From Bacillus chungangensis (lineage in GTDB: Bacteria > Bacillota > Bacilli > Bacillales > Bacillaceae_C): a DNA stretch of 64,000 bases. Position numbers and translations under genes: made by a program. Of the stretch, positions 53,822-63,094 are shown in pieces (the stretch's first letter is position 1; each line of letters opens with the position of its first letter). The stretch is taken from contig NZ_JAUSTT010000024.1 in the NCBI RefSeq assembly GCF_030812995.1, forward strand, positions 1-64,000, in the 5' to 3' direction. The notes below the pieces were generated by a model. That model was not told the DNA's origin. It made no database searches and worked only from the letters and a program-made list of their open reading frames with translations.

Positions 53822-53915
53822 TGCTAGCGTTTTCTTTAAGTCAAAATCATCGTAACATCTATGAAATATCATTTCAAGTGTAATTTTATTTTCTTTTATT
53901 TTGAAATTGAATTTC
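53822..53915 (-). promoter_or_regulatory. Promoter, twin RpiR-type palindromes and cre-like site of the murQ PTS operon
   Basis: On the minus strand TTGAAA (53872-53877), a 17-base spacer and TACGAT (53849-53854) form a promoter. The palindrome TGAAAT-ATC-ATTTCA (53862-53876) overlaps the -35. A second, GAAATT-G-AATTTC (53903-53915), is centred 40 bases further upstream, about four helical turns. A cre-like TGCTAGCGTTTTCT (53822-53835; 12 of 14) lies in the leader. Repression by the MurR-like protein and by CcpA is inferred. Confidence 0.6.
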
Positions 53916-53968
53916 TTAGATAGATATATTATGATAAAAGTAACAGCGTAGAGCAAGGAGCAAACATC

Positions 53969-54754
53969 ATGAAAACAATACTAATATATTTTTTTACCAT
54001 TCTCCTTTCAAATACATTGGGGGCAATTTCTGGCATGGGTGGAGGTGTCATTATAAAGCCTGTTCTAGATACAATTGGCCTACATTCATTAAAATCTATT
54101 ACTTTCTATTCCAGCATCGCTGTATTTACGATGTCTATCTCATCCATTTATAAACAAATCAGGAATAGCGTTATGATTAATTATAAAAATGTTTTAGGAC
54201 TTTCTATAGGATCTTTAATTGGAGGTGTTTTCGGGGATATCATTTTAACGTTTTTTATCTCTTTTTTTAAAAATGATCATAAAGTGCAAGTCATTCAATA
54301 TATATTGATGATTTTTACTTTATTGTTGATATTATATTACAATAAGTTTAGTAACAAGAAGTTAAATCTATCAAAATTGCATTATTATATTCTTATAGGC
54401 ATTCTTTTAGGTAGTCTTTCAACTTTTTTAGGAATTGGAGGAGGGCCAATAAATGTAGCTATGTTCATTTTTGCGTTCAGTCTTGATATTAAGACTGCTG
54501 TTGTGTATTCGATCGTTACTATCTTTTTCTCACAATTAGCAAAGTTATCAACTATCGCATTGACAACAGGTTTTGGCATGTTTGATTTAAAAATGTTGTT
54601 TTGTATCATCCCTGCCGCATTGTTAGGTGGTTATATAGGAAGTAAAATTAGCTTCATGCTATCAGAAAAACGGGTCTTGTTTTTTTATAACGCTGTTGTC
54701 GTTTTTATTATATTCATTAATATATATAATTTAATCTCGGTTTGTATTAAATGA
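53969..54754 (+). CDS. TauE/SafE-family anion permease
   Basis: The 261-residue membrane protein has about eight hydrophobic helices in two related halves. Each half carries the family's glycine motif (GAISGMGGGVIIKP near residue 18 and STFLGIGGGPINVAMF near 150). Family members move sulfite, sulfonates or other organic anions. AAGGAG lies before the ATG. It diverges from the mannose-class PTS operon and has no clear operon partner, so the substrate is open. Confidence 0.82.
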   Translation: MKTILIYFFTILLSNTLGAISGMGGGVIIKPVLDTIGLHSLKSITFYSSIAVFTMSISSIYKQIRNSVMINYKNVLGLSIGSLIGGVFGDIILTFFISFFKNDHKVQVIQYILMIFTLLLILYYNKFSNKKLNLSKLHYYILIGILLGSLSTFLGIGGGPINVAMFIFAFSLDIKTAVVYSIVTIFFSQLAKLSTIALTTGFGMFDLKMLFCIIPAALLGGYIGSKISFMLSEKRVLFFYNAVVVFIIFINIYNLISVCIK

Positions 54755-54823
54755 TTTTATTTTCACATTTTGAACTATAATATTTAGGTGTCTCAAGATT
54801 GTAAAGCTGAAATAAGATAGTAA

Positions 54824-54907
54824 TAACAGGACGTTACGATCTTGGCCTTTGTTCTATTTTTTATGAGTGGGGGATGAGAGAAAACCCCCACTCATGGAAT
54901 TTTATCA
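54824..54907 (-). repeat. Hairpin repeat family, inverted 5' part
   Basis: Read on the minus strand it begins TGATAAAATTCCATGAGTGG and continues to AACAAAGGCCAAGATCGTAA, matching the left part of the family. The first hairpin is ATGAGTGGGGG (54863-54873) / CCCCCACTCAT (54885-54895), a compensatory C-G to G-C change relative to ATCAGTGGGGG / CCCCCACTGAT. The rest of 54755-55133 holds no gene. Confidence 0.78.
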
Positions 54908-55133
54908 TTATTAGTCATTATTTGATTATTGTATTTCTTAAAAACCTGTCTAAAGGCTTCAAAACAATGAGGAATTATATGCTATAGTTGTGAAATACAA
55001 TACTCTTGTTTATAGCCATGATGAGCCGTATCACAAGTGATAGTAAAGAGGAAATTTTTATAAGTTGATTATAGTAAATGAAATAAAATTCTAACAAATC
55101 TATGCAATATTTTAATAAAATCGAGGTGGTTTA

Positions 55134-56057
55134 ATGAAAAACTATGTTTTTTACTCTTGGCAATCAGATTTACCGAATAATACTAACCGAGGCTTTCTTG
55201 AAGGTTGTATTGAAAAGGCTTTAAAGGAATTAAATATGACTGATAGGTACGATATAGAATTTAGCATTGATAAAGATACAAAAGATAAAAATGGGACTCC
55301 TCATATTGCAGAAACAATATTTTCAAAAATTGAGAAGTCAAAATTATTTATTGCAGACGTTAGTATTATCAATTCGGATTACAAGAAAAGAAAAACTCCT
55401 AATCCAAATGTTTTAATTGAATTAGGTTATGCAGCGAAAGTGCTAGGCTGGAATAAAATAATATGCATTTTCAATACAGATTATGGTTCTTTCGACGACC
55501 TACCTTTTGATATAAAATTTAGAAGACCACTTTGTTATAGTCTAAATGAAAAAAATAAGACAGAAGCTAGAAAACATATAGTTGAAGTGATTAAAAGTAA
55601 TATCTCGACCTTTGAGATAAAAGAATTTTTATCTATTAGTGAGGTTGGTTCATATCTTATTTTTGATACATTGACATTTTATAATGACTTAGAAGCCAAG
55701 GTAAGAAGTGTTTTTCAGAACAATAAATTACAAGAGAATTATAATTTTACTGAAGAAGATTTTATAGTGGATATATGGAATGACTTGGAATATAGAATTG
55801 AAAATGATGAACCATATGAAGAAACCGATATACAACACACTATATCGGTTGAACTTACTGATGACTCCTATAAACATAATGGTAAAATTGATGGTAGATG
55901 TTCGATATTTTTAACATTAATCGAGAAATTTAAGCAAATTAACTTTGACAACAAAAAAGTATATAGTGTATTTGAAATAGTTACTCGTGGGTATTCTCCT
56001 TCTAATAAGGGGAGGGATTACAGTGGTTTGTCAGATGAACTTATGAAAAGACTCTAA
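55134..56057 (+). CDS. TIR-like/nucleotide-binding domain protein, possible defence effector
   Basis: The 307-residue protein opens with KNYVFYSWQSDLPNNTNRGF, then has HIAETIFSKIEKSKLFIADV near residue 66 and TPNPNVLIELGYAAKVLGW near 95. This arrangement is seen in bacterial TIR-like or nucleoside-processing domains, several of which act as NAD-consuming phage-defence effectors. The C-terminal half (from about 155) is unrecognised. The gene is AT-rich, stands alone, and lies 200 bases from a dead integrase at the ssrA attachment site, so it is probably imported. Defence function is inference. Confidence 0.6.
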   Translation: MKNYVFYSWQSDLPNNTNRGFLEGCIEKALKELNMTDRYDIEFSIDKDTKDKNGTPHIAETIFSKIEKSKLFIADVSIINSDYKKRKTPNPNVLIELGYAAKVLGWNKIICIFNTDYGSFDDLPFDIKFRRPLCYSLNEKNKTEARKHIVEVIKSNISTFEIKEFLSISEVGSYLIFDTLTFYNDLEAKVRSVFQNNKLQENYNFTEEDFIVDIWNDLEYRIENDEPYEETDIQHTISVELTDDSYKHNGKIDGRCSIFLTLIEKFKQINFDNKKVYSVFEIVTRGYSPSNKGRDYSGLSDELMKRL

Positions 56058-56263
56058 GCTACTAGGATAATTCTTTCAGCTTTTAAATAATCTACATAAG
56101 GAGTTTTAGGAAATAATGTGTGCTCAAAAAGGAGCCATTCCTAAAACAAAGGAATCGCTTTAGCTTTATACAGTGATATGTGTTTTATTTAAAACCAAAC
56201 TTTGTATTTGGATAGAAGTTCTAGTAAAGCGGAAGTTTGAACTAATAATATAAAAAGAAGATG

Positions 56264-56650
56264 AATAAACACAATAAAAGTCGACCTAACGATGCATACG
56301 TTAGCGTTATGGAAAAAGCAACAACGAAAGGATTACCTAATTTTAGGGTTTAATACATTAAATAAAGAGCAGCTCGTTTTTAGTAATACGAAAAATGAAT
56401 TTTTACAGCCGACTAAAACCCGTAAATGGCTAGTTGATATACTAAAAAAATATAACCTAAAGCCGATTACTACGCATGGGCTACGTCATACACACTGCTC
56501 CCTCCTATTCGAAGCGGATGCGAGTTTAAAGAAGTTCAAGACCGCTTGGGCCATTCTGATATTAAAACCACGATGGATATATATACTCACCTGACCCAAA
56601 AAGCTAAATCGGAGGCTATTCGAAAATTCAATAACTACCTGAATAATTAG
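56264..56650 (+). pseudogene. Phage/ICE tyrosine integrase, 3' remnant with frameshift
   Basis: Only the C-terminal catalytic part remains. It reads INTIKVDLTMHTLALWKKQQ, continues to ITTHGLRHTHCSLLFEADAS, then loses frame by one base near 56528 and continues QDRLGHSDIKTTMDIYTHLT to a normal end at 56650. The catalytic Arg (HGLRH), His (GHSD) and Tyr (IYTH) codons are all still recognisable. It ends 140 bases from the 3' end of ssrA, a classic integration site. The N-terminal half and the rest of the element are gone. Confidence 0.85.
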
Positions 56651-56792
56651 TTTGAAATCCAACTACGGATTTAACTAGGACTTTAACTACGGTTAAATAT
56701 AATTGAACGAAATCATATGAAATAGAAAGAACGCCAAAACCCTTATCTATTGAGGGTTTTGACGTTTACCGAAATTACTTAATTTCTTAAAA

Positions 56793-57153
56793 TGGAGACG
56801 GCGGGAGTCGAACCCGCGTCCAGAAATATTGCCACTTAAGCGTCTACGAGCATAGTCGATATATTAGTGTTTCACAGCTTCGTTTGCCTATCGACGGGCG
56901 TCGGAAGTGCTAGCCTGATTGGTCTCTTCCTTCGTCCACAGGCGGAGGACATCCGGCGTAGCCCACTAAGAGTGAGACCCTGACCCTACCACATGGGCGA
57001 TGGAGGGAGGATCCGCTCAGCTGTTATTAAGCAGCGAAAGCGAGGTTATTGTTTTCTTTGCCAGTTATTATTGGCGTTGACGTTTTAACGAGGCCGATCC
57101 CCTCGACTCGCAACTTAAGCTCAAACTATCCCTGTCGAATCCGTAACGTCCCC
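56793..57153 (-). ncRNA. ssrA: Transfer-messenger RNA
   Basis: The 361-base tmRNA on the minus strand starts GGGGACGTTACGGATTCGAC and ends with the T-arm GGGTTCGACTCCCGCC and an encoded CCA. The tag reading frame codes GKENNNLAFAA followed by two stop codons, to which the resume codon adds. It rescues stalled ribosomes with SmpB, encoded just upstream. Its 3' end is next to an integrase remnant, showing past use as an attachment site. Confidence 0.95.
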
Positions 57154-57165
57154 TTGTGATAAATT

Positions 57166-57620
57166 CTACCGGCGAAACTCTGCGTCAGCTTGTTTGTTCG
57201 AATCCTCACGTACGTTTTGTACGTTCCGGTTCTCTCTGCACGGCGCTTCCTTGATTTTCTTGGTACAATTTCTCACAAGATTTTTTGTGAAAAATGCTAC
57301 CGGCGAAACTCTGCGTCAGCTTGTTTGTTCGAATCCTCACGTACGTTTTGTACGTTCCGGTTCTCTCTGCACGGCGCTTCCTTGATTTTCTTGGTACAAT
57401 TTCTCACAAGATTTTTTGTGAAAAATGCTACCGGCGAAACTCTGTGTCAGCTTGTTTGTTCGAATCCTCATGTACGTTTTGTACGTTCCGGTTCTCTCTG
57501 CACGGCGCTTCCTTGATTTTCTTGGTATCATTTCTCCCAAGTTTGGTCGGAATTAATTCTACCGGTGAAAATCTTCGTCTGATTGTTTTCGTTCCGGTTC
57601 TGGCGGCAGATGCGTTACCG
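57166..57620. repeat. 131-bp tandem array behind the ssrA promoter
   Basis: Three nearly identical units start at 57166, 57297 and 57428, and a degraded fourth at 57559, each exactly 131 bases apart. Every unit starts CTACCGG(C/T)GAAA and contains TGTTCGAATCCTCACGTACG, CACGGCGCTTCCTTGATTTT and an internal TCACAA/TTGTGA hairpin. The unit nearest ssrA carries the -10-like TAGAAT of the ssrA promoter (minus strand); the others read TAGCAT. Short open frames here are by-products. Confidence 0.88.
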
Positions 57621-57695
57621 CGCATGTTCTATTATAACATATGTTCGCTGAATTGCAATTACTAATATTTGGTGCTATTCGTTATCTCACGCTTG

Positions 57696-58166
57696 TTAGA
57701 AGTTGCGTTGGCGTTCTTTAAAGGCGCGTTCGATATCACGTTTCGCTTCTTTTTTCTTTAAGTCTTCACGCTTGTCGTATTTCTTCTTTCCTTTAGCAAG
57801 GCCGATTAATATTTTTGCATAGCCGTTTTTCAAATATAGCTTTAGAGGAATAAGAGAGTATCCCTGTTCCTTTGTGTCGCCTATTAGCTTATTAATTTGT
57901 TTGCGATGCAGCAGTAGTTTTCTCGTTCGCAATGGATCGTGGTTATATCGATTTCCTTGTTCGTATGGGCTCACATGCATGTTGTACAAATAAACTTCTC
58001 CTTGTTGTATGCGGGCAAAGGAGTCTTTCAAGTTGACGCGGCCAGCACGAATCGATTTTATCTCTGTCCCTTGCAGTACAACTCCAGCCTCATACGTATC
58101 TTCAACAAAATAATCATGTCTTGCTTTTCTATTTTGGGCAATAAGCTTTCCTTCTCCTTTTGGCAT
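57696..58166 (-). CDS. smpB: SsrA-binding protein
   Basis: The 156-residue protein is the tmRNA partner in trans-translation. Typical segments are present: [10 protein letters not shown]-like [19 protein letters not shown] near residue 9, [18 protein letters not shown] near 33, and the basic C-terminal tail ([18 protein letters not shown] and beyond) that enters the mRNA channel. A GGGGAG site precedes the ATG. It follows rnr and precedes ssrA, the conserved Bacillus order. Confidence 0.97.
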   Translation of the reverse strand: MPKGEGKLIAQNRKARHDYFVEDTYEAGVVLQGTEIKSIRAGRVNLKDSFARIQQGEVYLYNMHVSPYEQGNRYNHDPLRTRKLLLHRKQINKLIGDTKEQGYSLIPLKLYLKNGYAKILIGLAKGKKKYDKREDLKKKEAKRDIERAFKERQRNF

Positions 58167-58228
58167 CCGTTTTCTCCCCTTTTCCTAAGCCTGCAATGAG
58201 GCTGCACATTACAGGCTCTAGTGTCTCT

Positions 58229-60571
58229 TTATCTTTTTTTTGAGCGCTTATTTTTTGGTGCATTTTCATAAAATTTCTTTTTTCTTCTCTTCTTTGGTTT
58301 TGTTGTTGTCCATTCATCTATGCTGTCGTCTGTTTGTCTGCCTTTTCTTCTTTTGGCACTGCCATCTTGTTTATATGATCTCACTTTGACCACTTTTACT
58401 TTTTCAGCTTGTTCACGGCGTTTTTGTTTCTTTTTCATGCCGACAATTTCAAAATCAATCGCATGCTCTTCCTTATTTACTTTTAACACTCGAACCGTAA
58501 TTTCATCACCAATACGGAAGACATTGCCGCTTCTTTCTCCGATCATTGCAAACTGGCGTTCATCATAATGATAATAATCGTCTACCATATAACTAACGTG
58601 AACCAATCCTTCAATCGTGTTTGGCAGCTCAACGAACATCCCAAAATTGGTTACAGAACTTATAATGCCATCAAACTCTTCGCCAATTTTATCTTCCATA
58701 TATTCTGCTTTCTTCAGCTCATCTGTATCTCGTTCCGCATCAACTGCGCGTCGCTCCATTTTAGATGCATGTTGTGCTATATCTTGAAGCATTCCATCCC
58801 ATTTCGCTCGTGTTTCATCGTCTATTTTTCCCTCAATTATATACGTTCGAATTAAACGATGTACAATTAAATCTGGATAACGCCGAATTGGAGAAGTAAA
58901 ATGCGTATAAAAATTGGTTGATAAACCAAAGTGTCCAGCACTTTCTGTATCATATTTTGCTTGTTGCATAGAACGGAGCATCACTGTAGAAACAACCATC
59001 TCCTCTGGCTTGCCGGCAACTGCTTCAATAATATCTTGAAGTGCACGCGGATGGACGGAATTCGCTGTTCCCCTTACAATTAAGCCAAAATTCGTAATGA
59101 ATTCAAAAAAACGCTGAAGTTTTTCTTCTTTTGGATTTTCATGAATTCGATAAATAAAAGGAAGATCCAACCAATGGAAATGTTCAGCTATCGTCTCGTT
59201 CGCTGCAAGCATAAATTCTTCAATCAATCGTTCTCCAACTGAACGTTCCCGAACGACGACATCTTGGGGGCGACCATCTTCATCGACCAACACTTTTGCT
59301 TCTTTAAAATCGAAATCAATCGCACCACGTGTCATTCGTTTTTCTCGAAGAATTTCAGCGAGCTCTGCCATCTCTTCAAACATTGGTACAAGTTGCTCAT
59401 AGTTTTCTCGAAGGATTTCATCTTTATCTACCAATATTTTGTTGACATCGGCATAAGTCATTCTCTCTGTCGTTTTAATGACACTTTCAAAGATTTCATG
59501 ATGAACGACTTCCCCTTTTGAATTGATCTCCATTTCACAGGAAATAGTAAAACGGTCAACCTGTGGATTTAAAGAACAAATTCCATTCGATAATCGATGT
59601 GGGAGCATCGGGATCACACGATCAACGAGATAAACGCTCGTTCCGCGTTCAAGAGCTTCAAGGTCGAGGCTAGAACCTTCTTGGACATAGTGGCTGACAT
59701 CAGCAATATGGACGCCTAAATGATAATGACCATTTTCAAGTTTTCTAACAGTCACTGCATCATCCAAGTCTTTGGCATCAGCTCCATCAATTGTTACGAT
59801 TGTTTCCTTTCGCAAATCACGACGATTTCCAATCTGGTTTTCATCAATTTCATCAGGTGCCGCATTCGCTTCTTTCATTACTTCATCTGGAAAGGCAAGC
59901 GGCAATCCGTGCTTATGGATTATCGAAAGAATATCAACTCCGGGATCATTTCGATGACCAAGGATACGGATTACTTCTCCCTCAGCATTTTTGTGTTCTT
60001 CTGGATAGACGGTTAAATGAACGACAACTTTATGGCCTTCCATGGCCCCCATGCTTTTATCTTTTGGAACAAAAATATCTTTGGCAAATTTTTTATTATC
60101 AGGGATGACAAATCCAAAATATTTGGTCTCCGTATAAGTCCCGACAATCTCTTTTACACTGCGTTCCACGATTCGTAGGATTGTCCCTTCGCGGCGTGCT
60201 CCATAGCTTGTTGAAGCTACTCTTGCTAACACAATATCACCGTGCATCGCACCATGTATTTCATGTGGAGGAATAAAAATATCATCCAAGCCTGATTCAT
60301 CTGGGATGACAAAAGCAAATCCTTTTGCATGGGCACTTACTTTTCCACGAACGAGGTTCATTTTCTCAGGAAGGCCATAGCGATTGCTTCTAGTCCGCAC
60401 GACAAGCCCTTTTTCCTCCATATAGACGAGTGCTTTGACAAGTTCTTTAAATGCAGAAGCATCATCAATCTCAAATTCTGCTTCCAATTCCTTTACCGTT
60501 AATGGTTTATATGCTTCATCTTTCATATAGGTTAATATTCGATCTACTTGCTCCTGGATTTGTTCATCCAT
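58229..60571 (-). CDS. rnr: Ribonuclease R
   Basis: The 780-residue 3'-5' exoribonuclease has an N-terminal winged helix, two cold-shock domains (about 70-220), a catalytic RNB domain with [14 protein letters not shown] near residue 265 (the aspartate cluster), an S1 domain ([20 protein letters not shown] near 630) and a lysine/arginine-rich tail. It degrades structured RNA and works with tmRNA quality control. The ATG follows GAGGAGG. It is in the secG-est-rnr-smpB-ssrA cluster. Confidence 0.97.
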   Translation of the reverse strand: MDEQIQEQVDRILTYMKDEAYKPLTVKELEAEFEIDDASAFKELVKALVYMEEKGLVVRTRSNRYGLPEKMNLVRGKVSAHAKGFAFVIPDESGLDDIFIPPHEIHGAMHGDIVLARVASTSYGARREGTILRIVERSVKEIVGTYTETKYFGFVIPDNKKFAKDIFVPKDKSMGAMEGHKVVVHLTVYPEEHKNAEGEVIRILGHRNDPGVDILSIIHKHGLPLAFPDEVMKEANAAPDEIDENQIGNRRDLRKETIVTIDGADAKDLDDAVTVRKLENGHYHLGVHIADVSHYVQEGSSLDLEALERGTSVYLVDRVIPMLPHRLSNGICSLNPQVDRFTISCEMEINSKGEVVHHEIFESVIKTTERMTYADVNKILVDKDEILRENYEQLVPMFEEMAELAEILREKRMTRGAIDFDFKEAKVLVDEDGRPQDVVVRERSVGERLIEEFMLAANETIAEHFHWLDLPFIYRIHENPKEEKLQRFFEFITNFGLIVRGTANSVHPRALQDIIEAVAGKPEEMVVSTVMLRSMQQAKYDTESAGHFGLSTNFYTHFTSPIRRYPDLIVHRLIRTYIIEGKIDDETRAKWDGMLQDIAQHASKMERRAVDAERDTDELKKAEYMEDKIGEEFDGIISSVTNFGMFVELPNTIEGLVHVSYMVDDYYHYDERQFAMIGERSGNVFRIGDEITVRVLKVNKEEHAIDFEIVGMKKKQKRREQAEKVKVVKVRSYKQDGSAKRRKGRQTDDSIDEWTTTKPKKRRKKKFYENAPKNKRSKKR

Positions 60572-60613
60572 TATATATCCTCCTCAGCATGTAAAAACCA
60601 TGACATTCAATTG

Positions 60614-61360
60614 CTAAACATGCCAGTCGAGTCCTTCCAAAAAGGCGTAGACATCTTCATGAAGCTGCTCTTTTTCTTTATCTAGTGTAATGACATGTCC
60701 GGATTCTTCATACCATTTTATCGTTTTTTCATTAGATTGAATTTCGTTATAAATAATACTTGCACTTTCCGGATTAATAACGTCATCATGACGAGCCTGC
60801 ACAACAAAAGTAGGCGCATAGATCATATCAATGCTTTGTCGGACATCCTCTATTAATCCTTGTAATTTCCCTAATGTTGTCATAGGCGTTTTTTTAAAGG
60901 CTTCTATTTCTTGCTCAATGACTTCAGGCGTTTTTCCTTCAAATTGCTTATATTCTTTTGCATATTTAACAACACCTTGATACATCAGTTCTTCACTTTT
61001 AAAAAACATTGGTGCACACATAGGAATCATTCCCTTTATAGGAACAGTGTAACCTAATTTTAATGAAAATACCCCTCCTAGGGACAAACCAGCGACTGCA
61101 ATTTCATCATAACCTTTGTCCTTTAAAAAGGTGTAGCCATTTAATACATCCTGCCACCAATCAACAGGTCCCGTATGGACAAGTTCTTCAGGTGGAACAC
61201 CGTGCCCCTTGTATTGCGGTGCATGAGAAGTATAGCCTTTTTTTTCAAGGTAGCGGCCGAGCATTCTAACATCGGCACTATTTCCTGTAAAACCGTGCAG
61301 CAATAGTACTGCTCGTTCTCCAGCTTCAAAAGTAAATGGCTTTGGTGCAATGATTTTCAT
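60614..61360 (-). CDS. Carboxylesterase, alpha/beta hydrolase (Est30/YvaK-like)
   Basis: The 248-residue serine esterase has the oxyanion-hole motif LLHGFTGNS near residue 22, the nucleophile in AGLSLGGV near 94, catalytic Asp in ARHDDVINP near 194 and His in SGHVITLD near 224. It matches B. stearothermophilus Est30 and B. subtilis YvaK in length and in position between secG and rnr. AAGGAG lies before the ATG. Natural substrate unknown. Confidence 0.93.
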   Translation of the reverse strand: MKIIAPKPFTFEAGERAVLLLHGFTGNSADVRMLGRYLEKKGYTSHAPQYKGHGVPPEELVHTGPVDWWQDVLNGYTFLKDKGYDEIAVAGLSLGGVFSLKLGYTVPIKGMIPMCAPMFFKSEELMYQGVVKYAKEYKQFEGKTPEVIEQEIEAFKKTPMTTLGKLQGLIEDVRQSIDMIYAPTFVVQARHDDVINPESASIIYNEIQSNEKTIKWYEESGHVITLDKEKEQLHEDVYAFLEGLDWHV

Positions 61361-61535
61361 CTTTTCTAGCTCCTTTATTTCTCTATAAACCGAAGTTCAA
61401 AAGTTTTTGAATAAGCCTGCTGCCTCATCATCGCTCTAAAAAAACATCAGAATCATTCCATCCTCTTTTGAACAAACATTCTATGTTTTATTCTATTTAA
61501 GTTTAACATACAATTGATGCATGCTAAAAAACAAA

Positions 61536-61562
61536 AAACCTAGCCGTTTTTTGGCCAGGTTT
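61536..61562 (-). terminator. Terminator after secG
   Basis: AAACCTGGCC pairs with GGCTAGGTTT on the minus strand and is followed by TTTTGTTTTTT. It lies 14 bases past the secG stop. Confidence 0.85.
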
Positions 61563-61575
61563 ATCATTTTATCTA

Positions 61576-61809
61576 TTATCCAATAATAAAGGATACAGCA
61601 ACAGCTAATACAAAAAATAATATCGATAACACAACAGTTAGACGATGAAGAACTAAATCCATCCCTCTTGCTTTTTGTTTGCCGAATAGCTGCTCAGCAC
61701 CTCCAGAAATGGCTCCTGACAGCCCAGCACTTTTCCCTGCTTGCAGCAGAACAACTATAATTAATGCGATAGATACAATGACTAAAAGCGTTATAAATAG
61801 TGTATGCAT
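61576..61809 (-). CDS. secG: Preprotein translocase subunit SecG
   Basis: The 77-residue membrane protein has two hydrophobic helices separated by the SecG loop [20 protein letters not shown] (near residue 20) and FGKQKARG. It assists SecYE in protein export. The ATG at 61809 follows TAGGAGGTG; an in-frame GTG three codons earlier lies on the ribosome site. Its position before the esterase and rnr matches Bacillus. Confidence 0.95.
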   Translation of the reverse strand: MHTLFITLLVIVSIALIIVVLLQAGKSAGLSGAISGGAEQLFGKQKARGMDLVLHRLTVVLSILFFVLAVAVSFIIG

Positions 61810-61923
61810 AAAAAGCACCTCCTAAAACGAGCATCACGTTATCATTAATGTATCATAATCGCCGGCTGTATACAATCTCTTTTTCATCGCCAAGTACAGA
61901 AGAAGCGAAAGGAATCTCCACTC

Positions 61924-61952
61924 TTGACTTCATTTAAATCGCTCATTATGAT
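61924..61952 (+). promoter_or_regulatory. Sigma-A promoter of the fluoride-riboswitch transcript
   Basis: TTGACT (61924-61929), a 17-base spacer and TATGAT (61947-61952) place transcription start near 61959, just ahead of the riboswitch. Confidence 0.75.
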
Positions 61953-61972
61953 AAAGATATGGAAAGAAGCAT

Positions 61973-62052
61973 AAATGGTGATGGAGTTCACCTTTAACTG
62001 CCTTTGGCTAATGACTCCTGTCAGTATATAGTACTGGCAGGAGTCTTTTTTA
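61973..62052 (+). ncRNA. Fluoride riboswitch (crcB motif) with terminator
   Basis: The aptamer shows the conserved GGTGATGGAGTTCACC, then TTTAACTGCC, and GGCTAATGACTCCTG, the core of the crcB motif. An overlapping terminator stem GACTCCTG(T)CAGTA / TACTGGCAGGAGTC with a T-run (62013-62052) gives the switch: fluoride binding would stop the terminator forming. It precedes two crcB genes, which confirms the call. Confidence 0.92.
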
Positions 62053-62175
62053 TAACCATCAGTAGAGAAATGCTCTCCATCTTAAACGAAATAAGCTATA
62101 GGTCTAAACCTTTGACAAAGAAGTGAGTGTGCAGAGAAAAAGTTTATTTGCCATTACTCATTCACTCGAATTAAT

Positions 62176-62230
62176 CTAGACTTATTCAATTTCTCTAAGG
62201 AGTCTTAATACCAGTTAAAGTAGGAAAAAA
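62176..62230 (+). repeat. Tail fragment of the hairpin repeat family
   Basis: CTAGACTTATTCAATTTCTC, then AAGGAGTCTTAATACCAGTT and a purine-rich end resemble the closing arm and tail of the family, much decayed. It ends just before the ribosome site of the first crcB gene. Confidence 0.45.
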
Positions 62231-62250
62231 TAGTGTGAGGTGTGAATGAT

Positions 62251-62622
62251 ATGGGTTATATTTTAGTTGGAACTGCTGGTGCAGCAGGAGCAATTTTACG
62301 TTATCTAATTGGAATCATTTTCTATTCGAGCAATACCATTTTTCCCTTTGCAACATTTATCGTGAACATGTTAGGCAGTTTTTTATTAGCTAGATTTACA
62401 ACTAGTTTATTTCAAAAAATATCAGTTCCTTTAAAGTGGCAAACTGCCATTAATACTGGTTTTATTGGATCTTTTACTACTTTTTCTACTTTTAGTCTAG
62501 AAACGGTGCAGCTTTTTGAGAAAGGGTATACAGCGACTGCATGTATATATATCTGTTTAAGTGCTTTAGGTGGTCTGTTTATGAGCAGGTTAGGGTTTAA
62601 GAATTATTCCAGAAGTCATTAA
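62251..62622 (+). CDS. crcB: Fluoride ion channel subunit CrcB (first of pair)
   Basis: The 123-residue four-helix membrane protein is of the Fluc family, which exports fluoride. Motifs: GAAGAILRYLIG near residue 11, PFATFIVNMLGSFLL near 32, and GFIGSFTTFSTFSLE near 70 with the pore phenylalanines and Na-site Gly/Thr. A GTG three codons earlier is too close to GAGG; the ATG at 62251 is preferred. It is paired with a second crcB downstream under the fluoride riboswitch, suggesting a two-subunit channel. Confidence 0.92.
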   Translation: MGYILVGTAGAAGAILRYLIGIIFYSSNTIFPFATFIVNMLGSFLLARFTTSLFQKISVPLKWQTAINTGFIGSFTTFSTFSLETVQLFEKGYTATACIYICLSALGGLFMSRLGFKNYSRSH

Positions 62623-62665
62623 GCAATCATAAAGATAGGGAAAACAACCTCGGAAGGAGCTGAAT

Positions 62666-63037
62666 ATGATGACTATAGGTACATTATTATTAGTAGGGGC
62701 AGGCGGATTTGCGGGAGCCATATTAAGACTGGAAATAAGTCAAAGGCTTAAAAGTATTCATACTTTTTCCATTCCCTTCGCTACTTTGACAGTTAATTTA
62801 ATCGGTTCTTTTATACTTGGATTCATTACAGGCGCTTCGGTTAGTCATTTCATTTTACTGCTTGTAGGAACAGGAATGTTAGGTTCATTTACTACTTTTT
62901 CCACTTTTAAATTTGAAAGTATTCAGCTTTTGCGAAAAGAGAAAAAGAAGGCACTTTTCTTTTATCTGATTTTAAGTTATGGAGGAGGCTTGTTATTTGC
63001 TTATTCTGGGCTATTGTTAGGGAAAATGCTTTTATAA
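62666..63037 (+). CDS. crcB: Fluoride ion channel subunit CrcB (second of pair)
   Basis: The 123-residue Fluc protein has GGFAGAILRLEISQ near residue 13, PFATLTVNLIGSFILGF near 37 and GMLGSFTTFSTFKFE near 70. It lies 43 bases after the first crcB with an AAGGAG site. Firmicutes often carry such pairs. Dual-topology Fluc proteins dimerise antiparallel; paired genes often form heterodimers. A bidirectional terminator follows. Confidence 0.93.
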   Translation: MMTIGTLLLVGAGGFAGAILRLEISQRLKSIHTFSIPFATLTVNLIGSFILGFITGASVSHFILLLVGTGMLGSFTTFSTFKFESIQLLRKEKKKALFFYLILSYGGGLLFAYSGLLLGKMLL

Positions 63038-63041
63038 TTTG

Positions 63042-63081
63042 AAAAAACTGCTGCGTCCATATCAAGAAGCAGCAGTTTTTT
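63042..63081. terminator. Bidirectional terminator between crcB and eno
   Basis: AAAAAACTGCTGC pairs with GCAGCAGTTTTTT. It serves the plus-strand crcB pair and the convergent eno gene. Confidence 0.9.
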
Positions 63082-63094
63082 ATCGTTCAAATGC

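Noticed and set aside
57200-57240. tRNA-like T-arm (TGTTCGAATCC) within the 131-bp repeats
   Set aside because: No acceptor, D- or anticodon arm can be built around it, so it is not a tRNA gene.
57166-57620. CRISPR array
   Set aside because: The 131-bp units are contiguous and near identical over their whole length, with no variable spacers and no cas genes nearby.
57190-57665. Open frames of 61-123 codons in the 131-bp array
   Set aside because: Each is the same repeat read through in different frames, with no ribosome site. The DNA repeat explains them.
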